NCBI RefSeq assembly: GCF_013408655.1
Contig: NZ_JACCBP010000003.1
Span: 62,001-126,000 of the forward strand
Origin: Pigmentiphaga litoralis
GTDB lineage: Bacteria > Pseudomonadota > Gammaproteobacteria > Burkholderiales > Burkholderiaceae_B
Direction: 5' to 3'
Length of the DNA stretch: 64,000 nt
In this document: piece after piece, positions 8,027 to 16,892 of the stretch
Layout: every line of letters begins with the position of its first letter
How positions within the stretch are numbered: the stretch's first letter is position 1
Notes under the pieces: model-generated
Told to the model about the DNA's origin: nothing
The model's database searches: none
The model's input: only the letters and a program-made list of their open reading frames with translations
Position numbers and translations under genes: made by a program

Positions 8027-8180
8027 AAGTGACGCGTCCGGTGCGGCAGGCCATCCCGTCGTCTAGATCGGGGTCATCGCGCGGGCTTGAGTGCCGCCGC
8101 GCCGGACTTGGGCTTGCTCCGTGCCGGTTGCGCATTGCCGACTGGCGGCAACCGCAAACCGTGGGCAAGCGGTACTGCCT

Positions 8181-8360
8181 TTAGATCTTGCTGTCTTTGA
8201 CGGCTTCTTTCACGTCGCCAACATTCTTCTGAACCTTGCCTTCGGCTTGGTTGGCCAGGCCCTTGGCCTGCGTGCTTGGGCTGTCAGTGGCTTTGCCCAC
8301 GGCTTCCTGCACCTTGCCGCCGATTTCCTTGGCCGTACCCTTGATTTGGTCTTTGTTCAT
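8181..8360 (-). CDS. CsbD family stress-response protein
   Basis: 59 aa, hydrophilic and Lys/Glu/Gly-rich, starting MNKDQIKGTAKEIGGKVQEA, which is the CsbD signature. CsbD proteins are small, general-stress induced (sigma-B in Bacillus) and of unknown biochemical role. Standing apart as a single gene, it is a plausible target of the stress signalling encoded at the left end, but nothing in the sequence proves this. I chose the internal ATG because the 15 residues further upstream do not fit the family. Confidence 0.9.
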   Translation of the reverse strand: MNKDQIKGTAKEIGGKVQEAVGKATDSPSTQAKGLANQAEGKVQKNVGDVKEAVKDSKI

Positions 8361-8535
8361 GGCTTTTCCTTTATCGCGGGAGAGTCCGCACAGACTCAAC
8401 AGCAAGCGGCGTTCCCGGCTCTTCCCTATCGCGCCAAAAACAACGCCAAAGCGCGCGGCAGCGCCGATTGCCGCTATAGTGCTGCCAGCCGCCGAACCGG
8501 CGCGGCACCCGCGGAAACGCCCCCCAACGACAACG

Positions 8536-10620
8536 ATGCTCGAATCTACCTATAGCTACCCGCTCGTGCTGTTGTCGTTTCTGATAGCGACCGTGGCAGC
8601 TTTTACCTCCCTGGACCTGACCGGACGCATCGCCAGCCTTCCGCGCGCGTCCAACCGGACATTCTGGCTGGCCGGGGGCGCGGTGGCGCTGGGCCTGGGC
8701 ATCTGGTCGATGCACTTCATCGGCATGCTGGCGTTTTCGCTGCCGATCCCGCTGGGCTACGACCTGGGCACCACCCTGTACAGCCTCGCCGTCGTCATCG
8801 GCGTGTCCTATCTCGCCTTGCACCAGGTCACCCAGCGCACGTTGACCCGTCCCCGGCTAGCCGCGGGCGCGGTCGTGGTCGGCTTGGGCATCTCGGGCAT
8901 GCACTATATGGGCATGGCGGCGATGCAGATGTCGCCCGGCATCGATTACAGCCTGCCGCGCGTGCTGCTGTCGGTCGTGGTCGCGATCGTCGCGTCGTTC
9001 GTGGCGCTGCGCCTGGCCTTTGCCCTGCGCGCCGCCGACCCCCGCCGGCGCCTGCGCCAGCGTCTGGCCGCCGCCATGGTCATGGGCGCGGCGATCTGCA
9101 GCATGCACTACACCGGCATGTGGGCCGCCGAATTTCCGATCGGCGTGGTCTGCCTGGCCGCGGGCCAGATCGACATCCACTGGCTGGCCGCCACCATTCT
9201 TGCCGGCACCCTGGGCGTGCTGGGCGTCGCGCTGGTGTTGTCCGTGCTCGATTCCCGCCTGCAGGACCGCACCCTGCGCTTCAACGACACCCTGCGCAGC
9301 GCCAATGAAATGCTGCTGTATCAGGCCACGCACGACGAACTGACCGGCCTGCCCAATCGCGGCTTCCTGGCGGAACGGCTGGAACAGGCCATCCTGTTCG
9401 CCCGCAGCAACGACAAGCGGTTTGCGGTGTATTTCATCGACATCGATGGCTTCAAGGCCATCAACGATTCGCTTGGCCACAACGTGGGCGACGCGGTGCT
9501 GCGCGAACTGGCGGCCCGCCTGCGCCTCAAGCTGCGCCGCGAAGACGTGGTGGCGCGATTTGGCGGCGACGAATTCGTGGTCGTCGTGGAAAACCTGTCC
9601 ACCGCCGCCATCGCCGGCGACCTGGCCGAAAAGCTGCTGGACTGCTTTCAGGAAGAATTCGACCTGATCGACACCCACATGACCGTGTCGCCTAGCATCG
9701 GCATCAGCGTGTTTCCGGAAGACGGCCAGACCAGCGACGTGCTGCTCAAGAACGCCGACGCCGCCATGTACGAAGTCAAGAACGCCGGCCGCAACGGCTA
9801 CCGTTTCTTTGAAGCGGCCATGAACACCAGCACGCAGCGCGCCATGAACCTGCAGCGCAGCCTGCGGGGCGCCGTGGCCGGCAACCAGCTGCATATCCAT
9901 TACCAGCCCAAATTCGACTGTGCGAGCGGCAAGCTGCTGGGCGCCGAAGCGCTGCTGCGCTGGACGCATCCGGAACTCGGCCCGATCGAACCCAGCGAAT
10001 TCATTCCGATTGCCGAACGCTCAGGCAACATCACGCGCATCGGCCAATGGGTGATCAAGGCGGTCTGCCAGCAGATCCAGTTGTGGGACAGCGCCGGCCT
10101 GGCGCCGGTCAAGATCGCCATCAACCTGTCGCCGATCCAGCTGCGCTCGTCCACCCTGATCCGCGACGTGATCGACCTGACCCGCGAATACGGTGTGACG
10201 CCATCCCGCCTCATGTTCGAGATCACCGAATCGGTGGCCATGCAGAATGCCGAAGAAACCATGAAGGCCGTGCAGCGGCTGCAATTGGCTGGCTTTGAAA
10301 TGGCGATCGACGATTTCGGTACCGGCTATTCCAGCCTGAGCTACCTGCAGCAGTTTGCCGTCCGCCAATTGAAGGTGGATCGCCTGTTCGTCAATGAACT
10401 GGATGTGAAGGGCTCCAAGAGCCGATCCATCGTGTCGGCCATCATTGGTCTGGCGCATGCGCTGGACATGGAAGTGGTGGCGGAAGGCGTGGAGACGGCC
10501 AGCCAGCTGGCGCTGTTGGCAGAGATGAAGTGCGACCAGGCGCAGGGTTTTCTGCTGGCGCGGCCCTTGGGCGTGGGGGACTTTTCGCGCCTGATGGGGA
10601 TGGAGCCGGCGTTGGCGTGA
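8536..10620 (+). CDS. MHYT-GGDEF-EAL cyclic-di-GMP protein
   Basis: 694 aa inner-membrane protein. The N-terminal 7-helix MHYT sensor carries MHFIGM (59-64), MHYMGM (122-127) and MHYTGM (190-195), thought to bind copper or a gas ligand. The GGDEF domain has an intact GGDEF (343-347) and an upstream RRED (334-337) that fits the product-inhibition I-site. The EAL domain is intact: EAL (471-473), NLSP, EITES, DDFGTG (592-597), EGVE. It may therefore both make and break c-di-GMP. Start is the ATG giving MLESTYSY; the frame upstream covers csbD antisense and is not coding. Followed by a strong terminator. Confidence 0.93.
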   Translation: MLESTYSYPLVLLSFLIATVAAFTSLDLTGRIASLPRASNRTFWLAGGAVALGLGIWSMHFIGMLAFSLPIPLGYDLGTTLYSLAVVIGVSYLALHQVTQRTLTRPRLAAGAVVVGLGISGMHYMGMAAMQMSPGIDYSLPRVLLSVVVAIVASFVALRLAFALRAADPRRRLRQRLAAAMVMGAAICSMHYTGMWAAEFPIGVVCLAAGQIDIHWLAATILAGTLGVLGVALVLSVLDSRLQDRTLRFNDTLRSANEMLLYQATHDELTGLPNRGFLAERLEQAILFARSNDKRFAVYFIDIDGFKAINDSLGHNVGDAVLRELAARLRLKLRREDVVARFGGDEFVVVVENLSTAAIAGDLAEKLLDCFQEEFDLIDTHMTVSPSIGISVFPEDGQTSDVLLKNADAAMYEVKNAGRNGYRFFEAAMNTSTQRAMNLQRSLRGAVAGNQLHIHYQPKFDCASGKLLGAEALLRWTHPELGPIEPSEFIPIAERSGNITRIGQWVIKAVCQQIQLWDSAGLAPVKIAINLSPIQLRSSTLIRDVIDLTREYGVTPSRLMFEITESVAMQNAEETMKAVQRLQLAGFEMAIDDFGTGYSSLSYLQQFAVRQLKVDRLFVNELDVKGSKSRSIVSAIIGLAHALDMEVVAEGVETASQLALLAEMKCDQAQGFLLARPLGVGDFSRLMGMEPALA

Positions 10621-10654
10621 GCGGTGGGCTTCGGGGCCAGGTATTGGAGCGAGG

Positions 10655-10680
10655 ATGCGGGCGGCGGCCCGCATTTTTTA
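10655..10680 (+). terminator. Rho-independent terminator after the MHYT-GGDEF-EAL gene
   Basis: Perfect 8-bp stem ATGCGGGC/GCCCGCAT with a 4-nt loop followed by TTTTT, 35 nt after the stop codon. Confidence 0.85.
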
Positions 10681-10731
10681 TGGGCGGTGGGCGCGCGGAA
10701 GGTGCCGACGTGGCGCTCGTCGTTACCGGTA

Positions 10732-10752
10732 TAATGCAACTCTATTGCATTA
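10732..10752. promoter_or_regulatory. Zur-like palindromic operator upstream of folE2
   Basis: Perfect inverted repeat TAATGCAA CTCTA TTGCATTA, AT-rich in a GC-rich setting and 50 nt upstream of the folE2 start. FolE2 is the zinc-independent backup of FolE and is widely regulated by Zur. The site assignment is inference from that link and from the symmetry. Confidence 0.55.
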
Positions 10753-10802
10753 GCGCGCGTGCCGGTGAAGGCTGTTGGCCGCGCGATCCCAGGAAGCCAG
10801 CC

Positions 10803-11822
10803 ATGCCCGACTCCGCCGTTAGCGGCCCGATTCCCGATCTGCGGTCCCGTTCCGCCATCCCTGGCACGAATTCTGATCCGCTGCCCGATACCTATTCCGA
10901 TCCGCTCCCCGACGTCGCCCGTAACGATTTCCCGACACGGCTGACCCCGCTTTCCTGGGTCGGCATGGAAGGCATCGCGGTTCCCCTTCGTCTCGACGAT
11001 CCGGCCTTTCCGGGAGCATTACTCGGCCACGTCGACGCCGCCGTGGATCTGCCCGACCCCCGCGTCAAGGGCATCCACATGTCGCGCCTGCATCGGCTGG
11101 TCACCGCCGCGTGCGAAGCGGGCGCGCTCACGTCCACCGTGCTGACGACGCTGCTGGCCGACATGGTCGACAGTCACCAGGATTGCGGGTCGACCGCGGC
11201 GCGCGTCACGTTCCGGTGCCGGGTGCTGCGCGCCCGGCCTGCGCTGGTCACCCCTGGCCTGAGCGGCTGGCAGGACTACCCCGTCACCCTGATCGCCGAA
11301 CGTCAGGACGGCGTCACCACGCTCAGCCTGCGGACAGAAGTCGTGTATTCGTCCACCTGCCCGTGCTCGGCCGCCCTCGCGCGCCAGGCGGTGCGCGACG
11401 CGTTCGTGCAGCATTTCGACGGCGCTTCCCTGACGCTGGACACCGCCGCGGATTGGCTGTCCGCCAACGCCACGCTCGCCACGCCGCACAGCCAGCGCAG
11501 TGTGGCCGACGTGACGGTGGAGCGGCGCTGCGACGGGGCAGGGCAGTCAGGCCAGACCGGCCTGGCAATCAACGACTGGCTGGACCGCATCGAAGCCGCA
11601 CTGGGCACCCCCGTGCAAACGGCCGTCAAACGCGCCGACGAACAAGCCTTTGCGCGCCTGAACGGCAGTCACCTGATGTACGTGGAAGATGCGGCCCGGG
11701 CAGTCGAAGCCGCCTGCCGGGACTATCCCGATGTGGTCAGCGCCCACGTGTCGGTGCGCCACCTGGAAAGCCTGCATCCGCACGATGCGGTGGCCACGGC
11801 AAGCTACCGCGCCGCGGCCTGA
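10803..11822 (+). CDS. folE2: GTP cyclohydrolase FolE2 (type IB)
   Basis: 339 aa. It converts GTP to 7,8-dihydroneopterin triphosphate, the first step of folate synthesis, using metals other than zinc. The catalytic/metal cysteine lies in SSTCPCSAALARQ, matching the FolE2 CPCS signature; the C-terminal HVSVRHLESLHPHDA is also typical. The N-terminal 40 residues are Pro/Asp-rich and extend beyond the family core, so a later start is possible. A Zur-like palindrome precedes it, which fits use under zinc starvation. The gene stands alone. Confidence 0.93.
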   Translation: MPDSAVSGPIPDLRSRSAIPGTNSDPLPDTYSDPLPDVARNDFPTRLTPLSWVGMEGIAVPLRLDDPAFPGALLGHVDAAVDLPDPRVKGIHMSRLHRLVTAACEAGALTSTVLTTLLADMVDSHQDCGSTAARVTFRCRVLRARPALVTPGLSGWQDYPVTLIAERQDGVTTLSLRTEVVYSSTCPCSAALARQAVRDAFVQHFDGASLTLDTAADWLSANATLATPHSQRSVADVTVERRCDGAGQSGQTGLAINDWLDRIEAALGTPVQTAVKRADEQAFARLNGSHLMYVEDAARAVEAACRDYPDVVSAHVSVRHLESLHPHDAVATASYRAAA

Positions 11823-11870
11823 TGACGTAGACGGCGGCATCCACTGCGTAGCTCGGCGCGGTCCATCAAG

Positions 11871-11897
11871 GCGCCCGGGGTGCACCAGTCCGGGCGC
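11871..11897. terminator. Hairpin between convergent folE2 and DUF4105 gene
   Basis: GCGCCCGG (11871-11878) pairs with CCGGGCGC (11890-11897) across an 11-nt loop in the short convergent gap. No U-run follows, so terminator function is only likely. Confidence 0.4.
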
Positions 11898-11910
11898 GCT
11901 ATTCCCAGCC

Positions 11911-12942
11911 TCAGTTCCGAGGCTCCACCGCCGGATCCGCCCCCGGGATCCCCCTGCGGATCGCGATCGAAAAATCCGGATCCGCATCGGCCGCGCGCGC
12001 CCGGTCGGTAATGCGTCCGCGCTCCCGCAGCGTCTCCAGCGGATAGCCCTGCGTCAGGGCTCCCGCGTCATACACATAGCCATCCAGCATGCTGGACAGC
12101 AGCAGCCGGTAATCCATGGGCAAGCCGCCCACGATGCGCGCCATCATGTGATAGACGATGGTCGTGCAGTTGGCCGTGACCGTGTGATAGAAACGCGGCG
12201 TGTGCACCAGGGAATTGGCCTCGGCCACGTAAGCCAGGAACAGCGACCGCATCGTGTCCTTGGACACCTGCACCCGGAACAGGTGATCGTCTTCCTGCCT
12301 GACGTTGGTGCGCACCCGGATGATGTCGCGTTCATCCGCGGCCACCACGCTCATCTCGAACTCTTTGAAAAAGCCGCCGATGGCCGAAAAGCTTTCGTTC
12401 TTTTCCTTGCGGATCTCGACCGAGAACGTCAGGTAGCGGCCATCATCGAACCCGAATGACACCAGCGTGTGCGCAATGCCCGGCAAGCCCCACGACGACA
12501 GGATCATGTCCACCGACGCCAGCCGGTCCAGGTCGTAGTCGCGCCGTTCCCAGCGGGGGGTGTAATCGGTCTCGGTGCGCCAGTCGAAGTTGCGCACGTT
12601 CTGCAAGGTGACCAGGTTGCCGTTGATAGTGCCCGACGTCATGGACGCCACGTCGTCCGCCCATTGCCGATTGTTCGATGGCGTCAGGGTGTTCCACCAG
12701 ATCGACAGCAGCACGAAAGCGACGGCGTAGGCGGCAAACCCCAGCCAGCTGCGTTCGCGCCACGCCAGCCCCAGCGCGGTCAACGCGATCAGCACCCAGG
12801 CAGCCACCAGCGCCGCCTTGACCGCGGGCGGGAAGGGCACCTGATACCAGAGCGCCATCGCGCCCCAGGCGGCCGACAGAAAGGTCGTGACTGACGCAAG
12901 CGCCAGCAGGCAGGTGGTCAGGAAAGTGCGGAGTCGGGACAT
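11911..12942 (-). CDS. DUF4105 membrane protein
   Basis: About 343 aa. Three hydrophobic segments in the first 100 residues (LTTCLLALASVTTFLSAAWG, AALVAAWVLIALTALGLAW, WLGFAAYAVAFVLLSIWW) anchor it in the inner membrane. The rest is a soluble domain of the DUF4105/Lnb N-terminal periplasmic type with conserved Asn/Cys/His segments (HTVTANCTTIVYHM). That fold has been likened to papain-like cysteine proteases, but no function is established. Start taken as the ATG giving MSRLRTFL; a TTG nine bases upstream is possible. Confidence 0.75.
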   Translation of the reverse strand: MSRLRTFLTTCLLALASVTTFLSAAWGAMALWYQVPFPPAVKAALVAAWVLIALTALGLAWRERSWLGFAAYAVAFVLLSIWWNTLTPSNNRQWADDVASMTSGTINGNLVTLQNVRNFDWRTETDYTPRWERRDYDLDRLASVDMILSSWGLPGIAHTLVSFGFDDGRYLTFSVEIRKEKNESFSAIGGFFKEFEMSVVAADERDIIRVRTNVRQEDDHLFRVQVSKDTMRSLFLAYVAEANSLVHTPRFYHTVTANCTTIVYHMMARIVGGLPMDYRLLLSSMLDGYVYDAGALTQGYPLETLRERGRITDRARAADADPDFSIAIRRGIPGADPAVEPRN

Positions 12943-13086
12943 GGGGAGCAATGAAGGGCGGCGTCGTCAGCAGTATAGGAGGCGGGGGCGGAATGCGGTC
13001 AGACCCCCGGGCAGTGCGACGTGGCGGATAGCTGGCTGCGCGATGACAGTCAGTCCCCGCATTCAGGCTCAGGCCGGTCTGCAGAC

Positions 13087-14103
13087 TTATCGCACCGGCC
13101 GCAGCGGCACCCGCTCCACCAGGAAACCTTGTGCAGCCAGCAGCCGCAGCAGGCTGGCATCGCCCGTCATGTGCAAGGCGCCCACGGCGGCGAATACGCT
13201 GCGCCCCTTGCCGTGCAGGCCGGCAATGCCCTGGGCAAGCGCCGGGTTCCTGTCATCCAGCACGCGACGCATCATCGCGCGTTCCTCGGGCGTGTTCAGG
13301 CAGTCACACCACTGGGCGTAGCTGGCAAGGCCGGCCTGGTCGCCGCGGTCCCAGGCCGCGATCAGCCGTTCCAGCGTCGCGGTGTCTTTCCCTTCTTCCA
13401 GGCCATCCAGCGTCGCGGTCACTTCCTGCAGGTCGATGGTGCCGGGGTCACCGAACAAGGCGCGGATCTGCAGTTCCGGCGTTTCCAGCGACACCACCGG
13501 CGTGCCCGCCGTCCGCGCCAGCCGAGCCAACGTCAGGTCCACCCCATATTCCGCAAACAGACCCGCGCGCCGTGCCACCGTCAGTTGCGCGATCGTCGTC
13601 ACCGCAAGCGGGTGCAGCGCCTGGATCAGCGCCGCGGGCAGGCAGCTGTCCTCCAACTGACGCGCGAGCCGGTTCGTCACGGCCGTCGGCAACGCGACAC
13701 CTTTCGGCGCGGCCATCAGGGCGGCAACCCGCGCCTGCAGGTCGGGCGCCAGCGGGTCCATTTCCAGGGCAAGCACGGTGCTGCCCTTCAGGGCTTGCGC
13801 CACGATCGGCCCCGGCGTGGCCCACGCGGGCCGGCCGGCATGCACGGTGCCATACAGCCACGACGTGCTGCCATCGCGCGTCAGCTTCCACAACAGCCCA
13901 CGATCCTTGCCGTCGGACCGCGCCGCCGCGGCAGTCACCTCGGCCGCCGTCAGCGGCGGAGGCGGGCACGGCGCCGCCATGGCCGACGTCGCGACAGCAA
14001 GGGCCAGCGTGGCCGCCAGGGCAAGGCACGCCGCCGGGCTGGCGCGGGACACGGCGTTGCTTAGGGCACCACGCAGCGCACCACGCACTGCACTGCGGAT
14101 CAC
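13087..14103 (-). CDS. TraB/GumN family protein
   Basis: About 338 aa, secreted: a hydrophobic segment ACLALAATLALAVATSAMA with an AMA cleavage site precedes the mature protein. The family signature LYGTVHAG follows, then ALEMDPLAP and a C-terminal VFAAVGALHMTGDASL, which carry the conserved His/Glu residues of TraB/GumN/Tiki proteins, some of which are metalloproteases. The frame stays open to a GTG at 14178, but that start would place the signal peptide far inside, so the GTG at 14103 is preferred. No neighbouring gene explains its role. Confidence 0.75.
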   Translation of the reverse strand: MIRSAVRGALRGALSNAVSRASPAACLALAATLALAVATSAMAAPCPPPPLTAAEVTAAAARSDGKDRGLLWKLTRDGSTSWLYGTVHAGRPAWATPGPIVAQALKGSTVLALEMDPLAPDLQARVAALMAAPKGVALPTAVTNRLARQLEDSCLPAALIQALHPLAVTTIAQLTVARRAGLFAEYGVDLTLARLARTAGTPVVSLETPELQIRALFGDPGTIDLQEVTATLDGLEEGKDTATLERLIAAWDRGDQAGLASYAQWCDCLNTPEERAMMRRVLDDRNPALAQGIAGLHGKGRSVFAAVGALHMTGDASLLRLLAAQGFLVERVPLRPVR

Positions 14104-14313
14104 GGAACCAACGCTGGGGATGACGGGTTGCGGCACGAAAGATTTCCGACGGAATGAAGGCGTTGCCAGTCTACCCACCCGAACGTTCCGGGCAAACCCC
14201 GACCACCCCGACCACCCCCATCACCGTCTTTGCCGGACCCGCAAGAGCCCTCGCCCTGCTGCGCGCCGCGCTCCCCTGCTACAGTCGGAACAGACGCTTT
14301 TGCGGTGGACGCC

Positions 14314-15204
14314 ATGACCGATTCGATCGACCTGACAACCTTGCGTGTGATCGCGGCCGCGGCCGACCTTGGCTCCATCAGCGCGGCCAGTGACCGCCTG
14401 AACCTGGCCGTGGCTGCGGCCAGCGTGCGTATCTCGGCGCTGGAAGACCACCTGGGCTTCCGGGTGTTCGAACGATCCTCGCGCGGCGTCCAACTGACCC
14501 CGGGCGGCCACTTGCTGGTGCAGCGCAGCCGGGAACTGCTGGCCGACGCCGACCGGCTGGCGCTCGACCTGCGCGACTACAGCCAGGGCTTTCAGGGCTA
14601 CGTGCGCATCCTGGCCAACTCGTCGGCCATTCTTGAAGCCCTGCCGGGCAAGCTCGAACACGTCATGCGCAGCCATCCGCTGATCCGGGTCGATGTCGAA
14701 GAGCGCAGCAGCCCCGACATCCCCATGGCGGTGCTGGACGGCCGTGCCGACCTGGGGATTGTCGACATCGGCAACCCGCCGCAGGGGCTGGTGCTGCAAG
14801 ACCTGTTCACCGACACGCTGGTGCTGGTCGTGCCGTCCGCGCACCCTCTGGCCGACCGCGATCGTATTGCCCTGATCGACGCCATGGACCAGGACTTCAT
14901 TGCGCTGACCGATGGCACGGCCTTGTCGAACCGGGTCATGCTGGCCGCCCGGCAGGCCGGCCGCACCGTCCGCATCCGCATGCAGATGCGCGGCTTCGAT
15001 GCCGTCTGCCGCATGGTGGCGGCCGGGCTGGGGGTGGGCGTGCTGCCGCTGGAGGCCGTCGGGCCGCAACTGGCCTGTCTGCCCATTACCGCCGTGCCGC
15101 TGTCCGACCCCTGGGCCATCCGCACGCATCGGCTGATCACCCGCAGCGCGCCGCCGCCGTCACCCGCGGCCCGGACCGTCATCACGACGCTGATGGCGGA
15201 CTGA
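14314..15204 (+). CDS. LysR-family transcriptional regulator
   Basis: 296 aa. N-terminal winged helix-turn-helix (LTTLRVIAAAADLGSISAAS, then LGFRVFERSSRGVQLTPGG) and a periplasmic-binding-like effector domain from about residue 90. It lies about 290 nt upstream of, and in the same direction as, the mandelate-racemase-family gene and Bug receptor, which it may regulate. The effector is unknown. Start is the ATG giving MTDSIDLTTL, where family alignment begins. Confidence 0.9.
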   Translation: MTDSIDLTTLRVIAAAADLGSISAASDRLNLAVAAASVRISALEDHLGFRVFERSSRGVQLTPGGHLLVQRSRELLADADRLALDLRDYSQGFQGYVRILANSSAILEALPGKLEHVMRSHPLIRVDVEERSSPDIPMAVLDGRADLGIVDIGNPPQGLVLQDLFTDTLVLVVPSAHPLADRDRIALIDAMDQDFIALTDGTALSNRVMLAARQAGRTVRIRMQMRGFDAVCRMVAAGLGVGVLPLEAVGPQLACLPITAVPLSDPWAIRTHRLITRSAPPPSPAARTVITTLMAD

Positions 15205-15495
15205 CCACACGGCGGACCACCCACCCCTCTGCGGGCCTCCGACCCACCTGCGTGACAGCAATCCACCCCGCGGCCTACCGACCCACCCGCGGGTCTTCAA
15301 CCGCTCTCCGCGCTACCAACCCATCCGCGCCCGCTTCACCTGCTTCACCTGCTTTCAAAGCAGACACGCTCCCGCCAACCCGCCACGCTTTCGCCGTTCG
15401 CGAAAGCCGCATTCTTCCCACGTGCTTGCCGCCCCGGCGCGCGGCTTCCTACACTGTTTCGATCGATGCCCGTCAGAGGCACCCCTGGAGACAGC

Positions 15496-16650
15496 ATGAA
15501 GATTTCCCGCGTCAGCGCCACGCCGTTGAACCTGCCCGTATCGGTCACGATATCCGGCCGCACCAAGACCACGTCCCTGTCCGTCTGCCTGGTCGACATC
15601 GAGACTGACACGGGCCTGATCGGCACCGGCATGACCGCCATCACCGAAGAAGAAGTGATCGGTTCCATCGTCAACGACATTGCCGCCCATGCCCTGATCG
15701 GGGCCGACCCGCTGCGCCACGAGCGGCTATGGGAACGCCTGTACTGGCTGCTGACGCCGCGCGGCCAGTCCGGCTATGCCAGCCACGCCATCGCCGCCAT
15801 CGACCTGGCCTTGTGGGACCTGAAAGGCAAGGCCCTGGGCCAACCCTGCTGGCGGCTGATGGGCGGCGCCCGTGCCGAGGTGCCGGTGTACGCCACCTTC
15901 GGCTTCGCCTTCTTTGATCGCGACGAACTGGCCGCGGCGGCGCGCAGCTGGGTGGACCGTGGCTTCACGCGGCTGAAGATGACGGTGGGTCATCATGGCC
16001 TGCAACGCCGCGACGAACCGCGCCCCCTAGACACCCTGATCACCGAAGACGTCGCCCGCATTCGCGCCGTGCGGGAAGCGGTGGGGCCTGATGTGCAACT
16101 CTATATCGACGCCAACTGCAGCCTGGACTACTTCCATGCGCATGCGCTGGCCAAGCGTGTCGAACCGTACGGCATCACTTTCTTTGAAGAACCCGTCTCG
16201 CAAAACGACATCCCGAACCTGGTGAAGCTGCGCCAGGCCACGTCGATTCCGCTGGCCGGCGGGCAGAACGAAGGGCTGGCCAGCCGCTTCCGCGACCTGC
16301 TGGTGGCGCAGGCCGTGGACGTCGTGCAGCCCAACGCCTGCATCAGTGGCGGCTATACGCAGTGCCTGCGCATCGCGGGCATGGCCGCCGCGTTCAACAC
16401 GCGCTTTGCGAATGGCGGCGCCTGGCCGCATCACAACATGCACCTGCATGCGGGGCTGGCGAATGGGTCGCTGGTCGAATACCACTCGGTTGCGGTGGAA
16501 TGCTGCAAACAGGTGTTCGATGATCTGCCCGAGCCCACGGCCGGCATGCTGACCTTGCCCGAGACCCCCGGGCTGGGCTTCACCCCGAACCGCGACCGGG
16601 TGAAGGAACTGGCGCGCCGTCCGGGCTCGCGCGGCGTGGGCAAGGCCTGA
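15496..16650 (+). CDS. Mandelate racemase / muconate lactonizing enzyme family protein
   Basis: 384 aa enolase-superfamily enzyme. The N-terminal capping domain covers about 1-125. Barrel motifs: RLKMTV at the second strand (R-x-K rather than the usual K-x-K), metal ligands in YIDANCS and FFEEPVSQ, and LAGGQNEG where many members have GGEN. A His-rich GGAWPHHNMHLHAG fills the late-barrel position. It probably acts on a hydroxy- or sugar acid by alpha-proton abstraction; the exact reaction is not assignable. GGAG precedes the ATG. A Bug-type solute receptor follows, so uptake and conversion of the same acid is likely. Confidence 0.88.
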   Translation: MKISRVSATPLNLPVSVTISGRTKTTSLSVCLVDIETDTGLIGTGMTAITEEEVIGSIVNDIAAHALIGADPLRHERLWERLYWLLTPRGQSGYASHAIAAIDLALWDLKGKALGQPCWRLMGGARAEVPVYATFGFAFFDRDELAAAARSWVDRGFTRLKMTVGHHGLQRRDEPRPLDTLITEDVARIRAVREAVGPDVQLYIDANCSLDYFHAHALAKRVEPYGITFFEEPVSQNDIPNLVKLRQATSIPLAGGQNEGLASRFRDLLVAQAVDVVQPNACISGGYTQCLRIAGMAAAFNTRFANGGAWPHHNMHLHAGLANGSLVEYHSVAVECCKQVFDDLPEPTAGMLTLPETPGLGFTPNRDRVKELARRPGSRGVGKA

Positions 16651-16674
16651 TCGCCAGGACGGCCGGAATGCGTT

Positions 16675-16812
16675 CGCCCATGCCGGCCGTCCATGCTGGT
16701 CCGCCCATGCCGGCCGCCCATGCTGGCCCACCCATGCCGGCCAACCCATGCCGGCCCACCCACGCCGGCCAACCCACGCCGGCCAACCCACGCCGGCCCG
16801 CCCATGCCGGCA
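16675..16812. repeat. Ten degenerate 14-nt tandem repeats
   Basis: About ten copies of a 13-14-nt unit close to CCACCCATGCCGGC, with T/C and A/G variation, occupy the gap between the racemase-family gene and the Bug receptor gene. The repeat breaks no known gene. Long frames run through it on the minus strand but only as Trp/Gly/Val/Arg-rich translations of the repeat, so I do not call a gene. Confidence 0.85.
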
Positions 16813-16821
16813 ACGTACCCG

Positions 16822-16843
16822 CATGACATGTCATGTCATGACA
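16822..16843. promoter_or_regulatory. Overlapping CATGACATG palindromes before Bug receptor gene
   Basis: CATGACATGTCATG (16822-16835) overlaps TGTCATGACA (16834-16843), 50 nt ahead of the receptor start. The decamer TGTCATGACA occurs again just after the same gene at 17935-17944. Two 14-nt copies of AAGAACAACACAAC follow. It may be a regulator site; this is inference. Confidence 0.45.
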
Positions 16844-16892
16844 AGAACAACACAACAAGAACAACACAACAAGACCAGGACAGGAGACACCC

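Larger units (their letters stand above)
7833..8180. other. Intergenic region with two perfect inverted repeats
   Basis: No credible gene on either strand. It holds two perfect inverted repeats: GGGATCGCG-N6-CGCGATCCC (7918-7941) and CGTGGACCC-AA-GGGTCCACG (8007-8026). A short segment, GCAATGCCGACTGGC at 7950-7964, recurs with one change near 8135. These lie between the start of the minus-strand operon and the end of csbD, so they could be operators or a terminator-like structure for csbD. Confidence 0.5.

Noticed and set aside
16675..16812. CRISPR array
   Set aside because: Units are 14 nt, directly adjacent with no spacers, and no cas genes are present.
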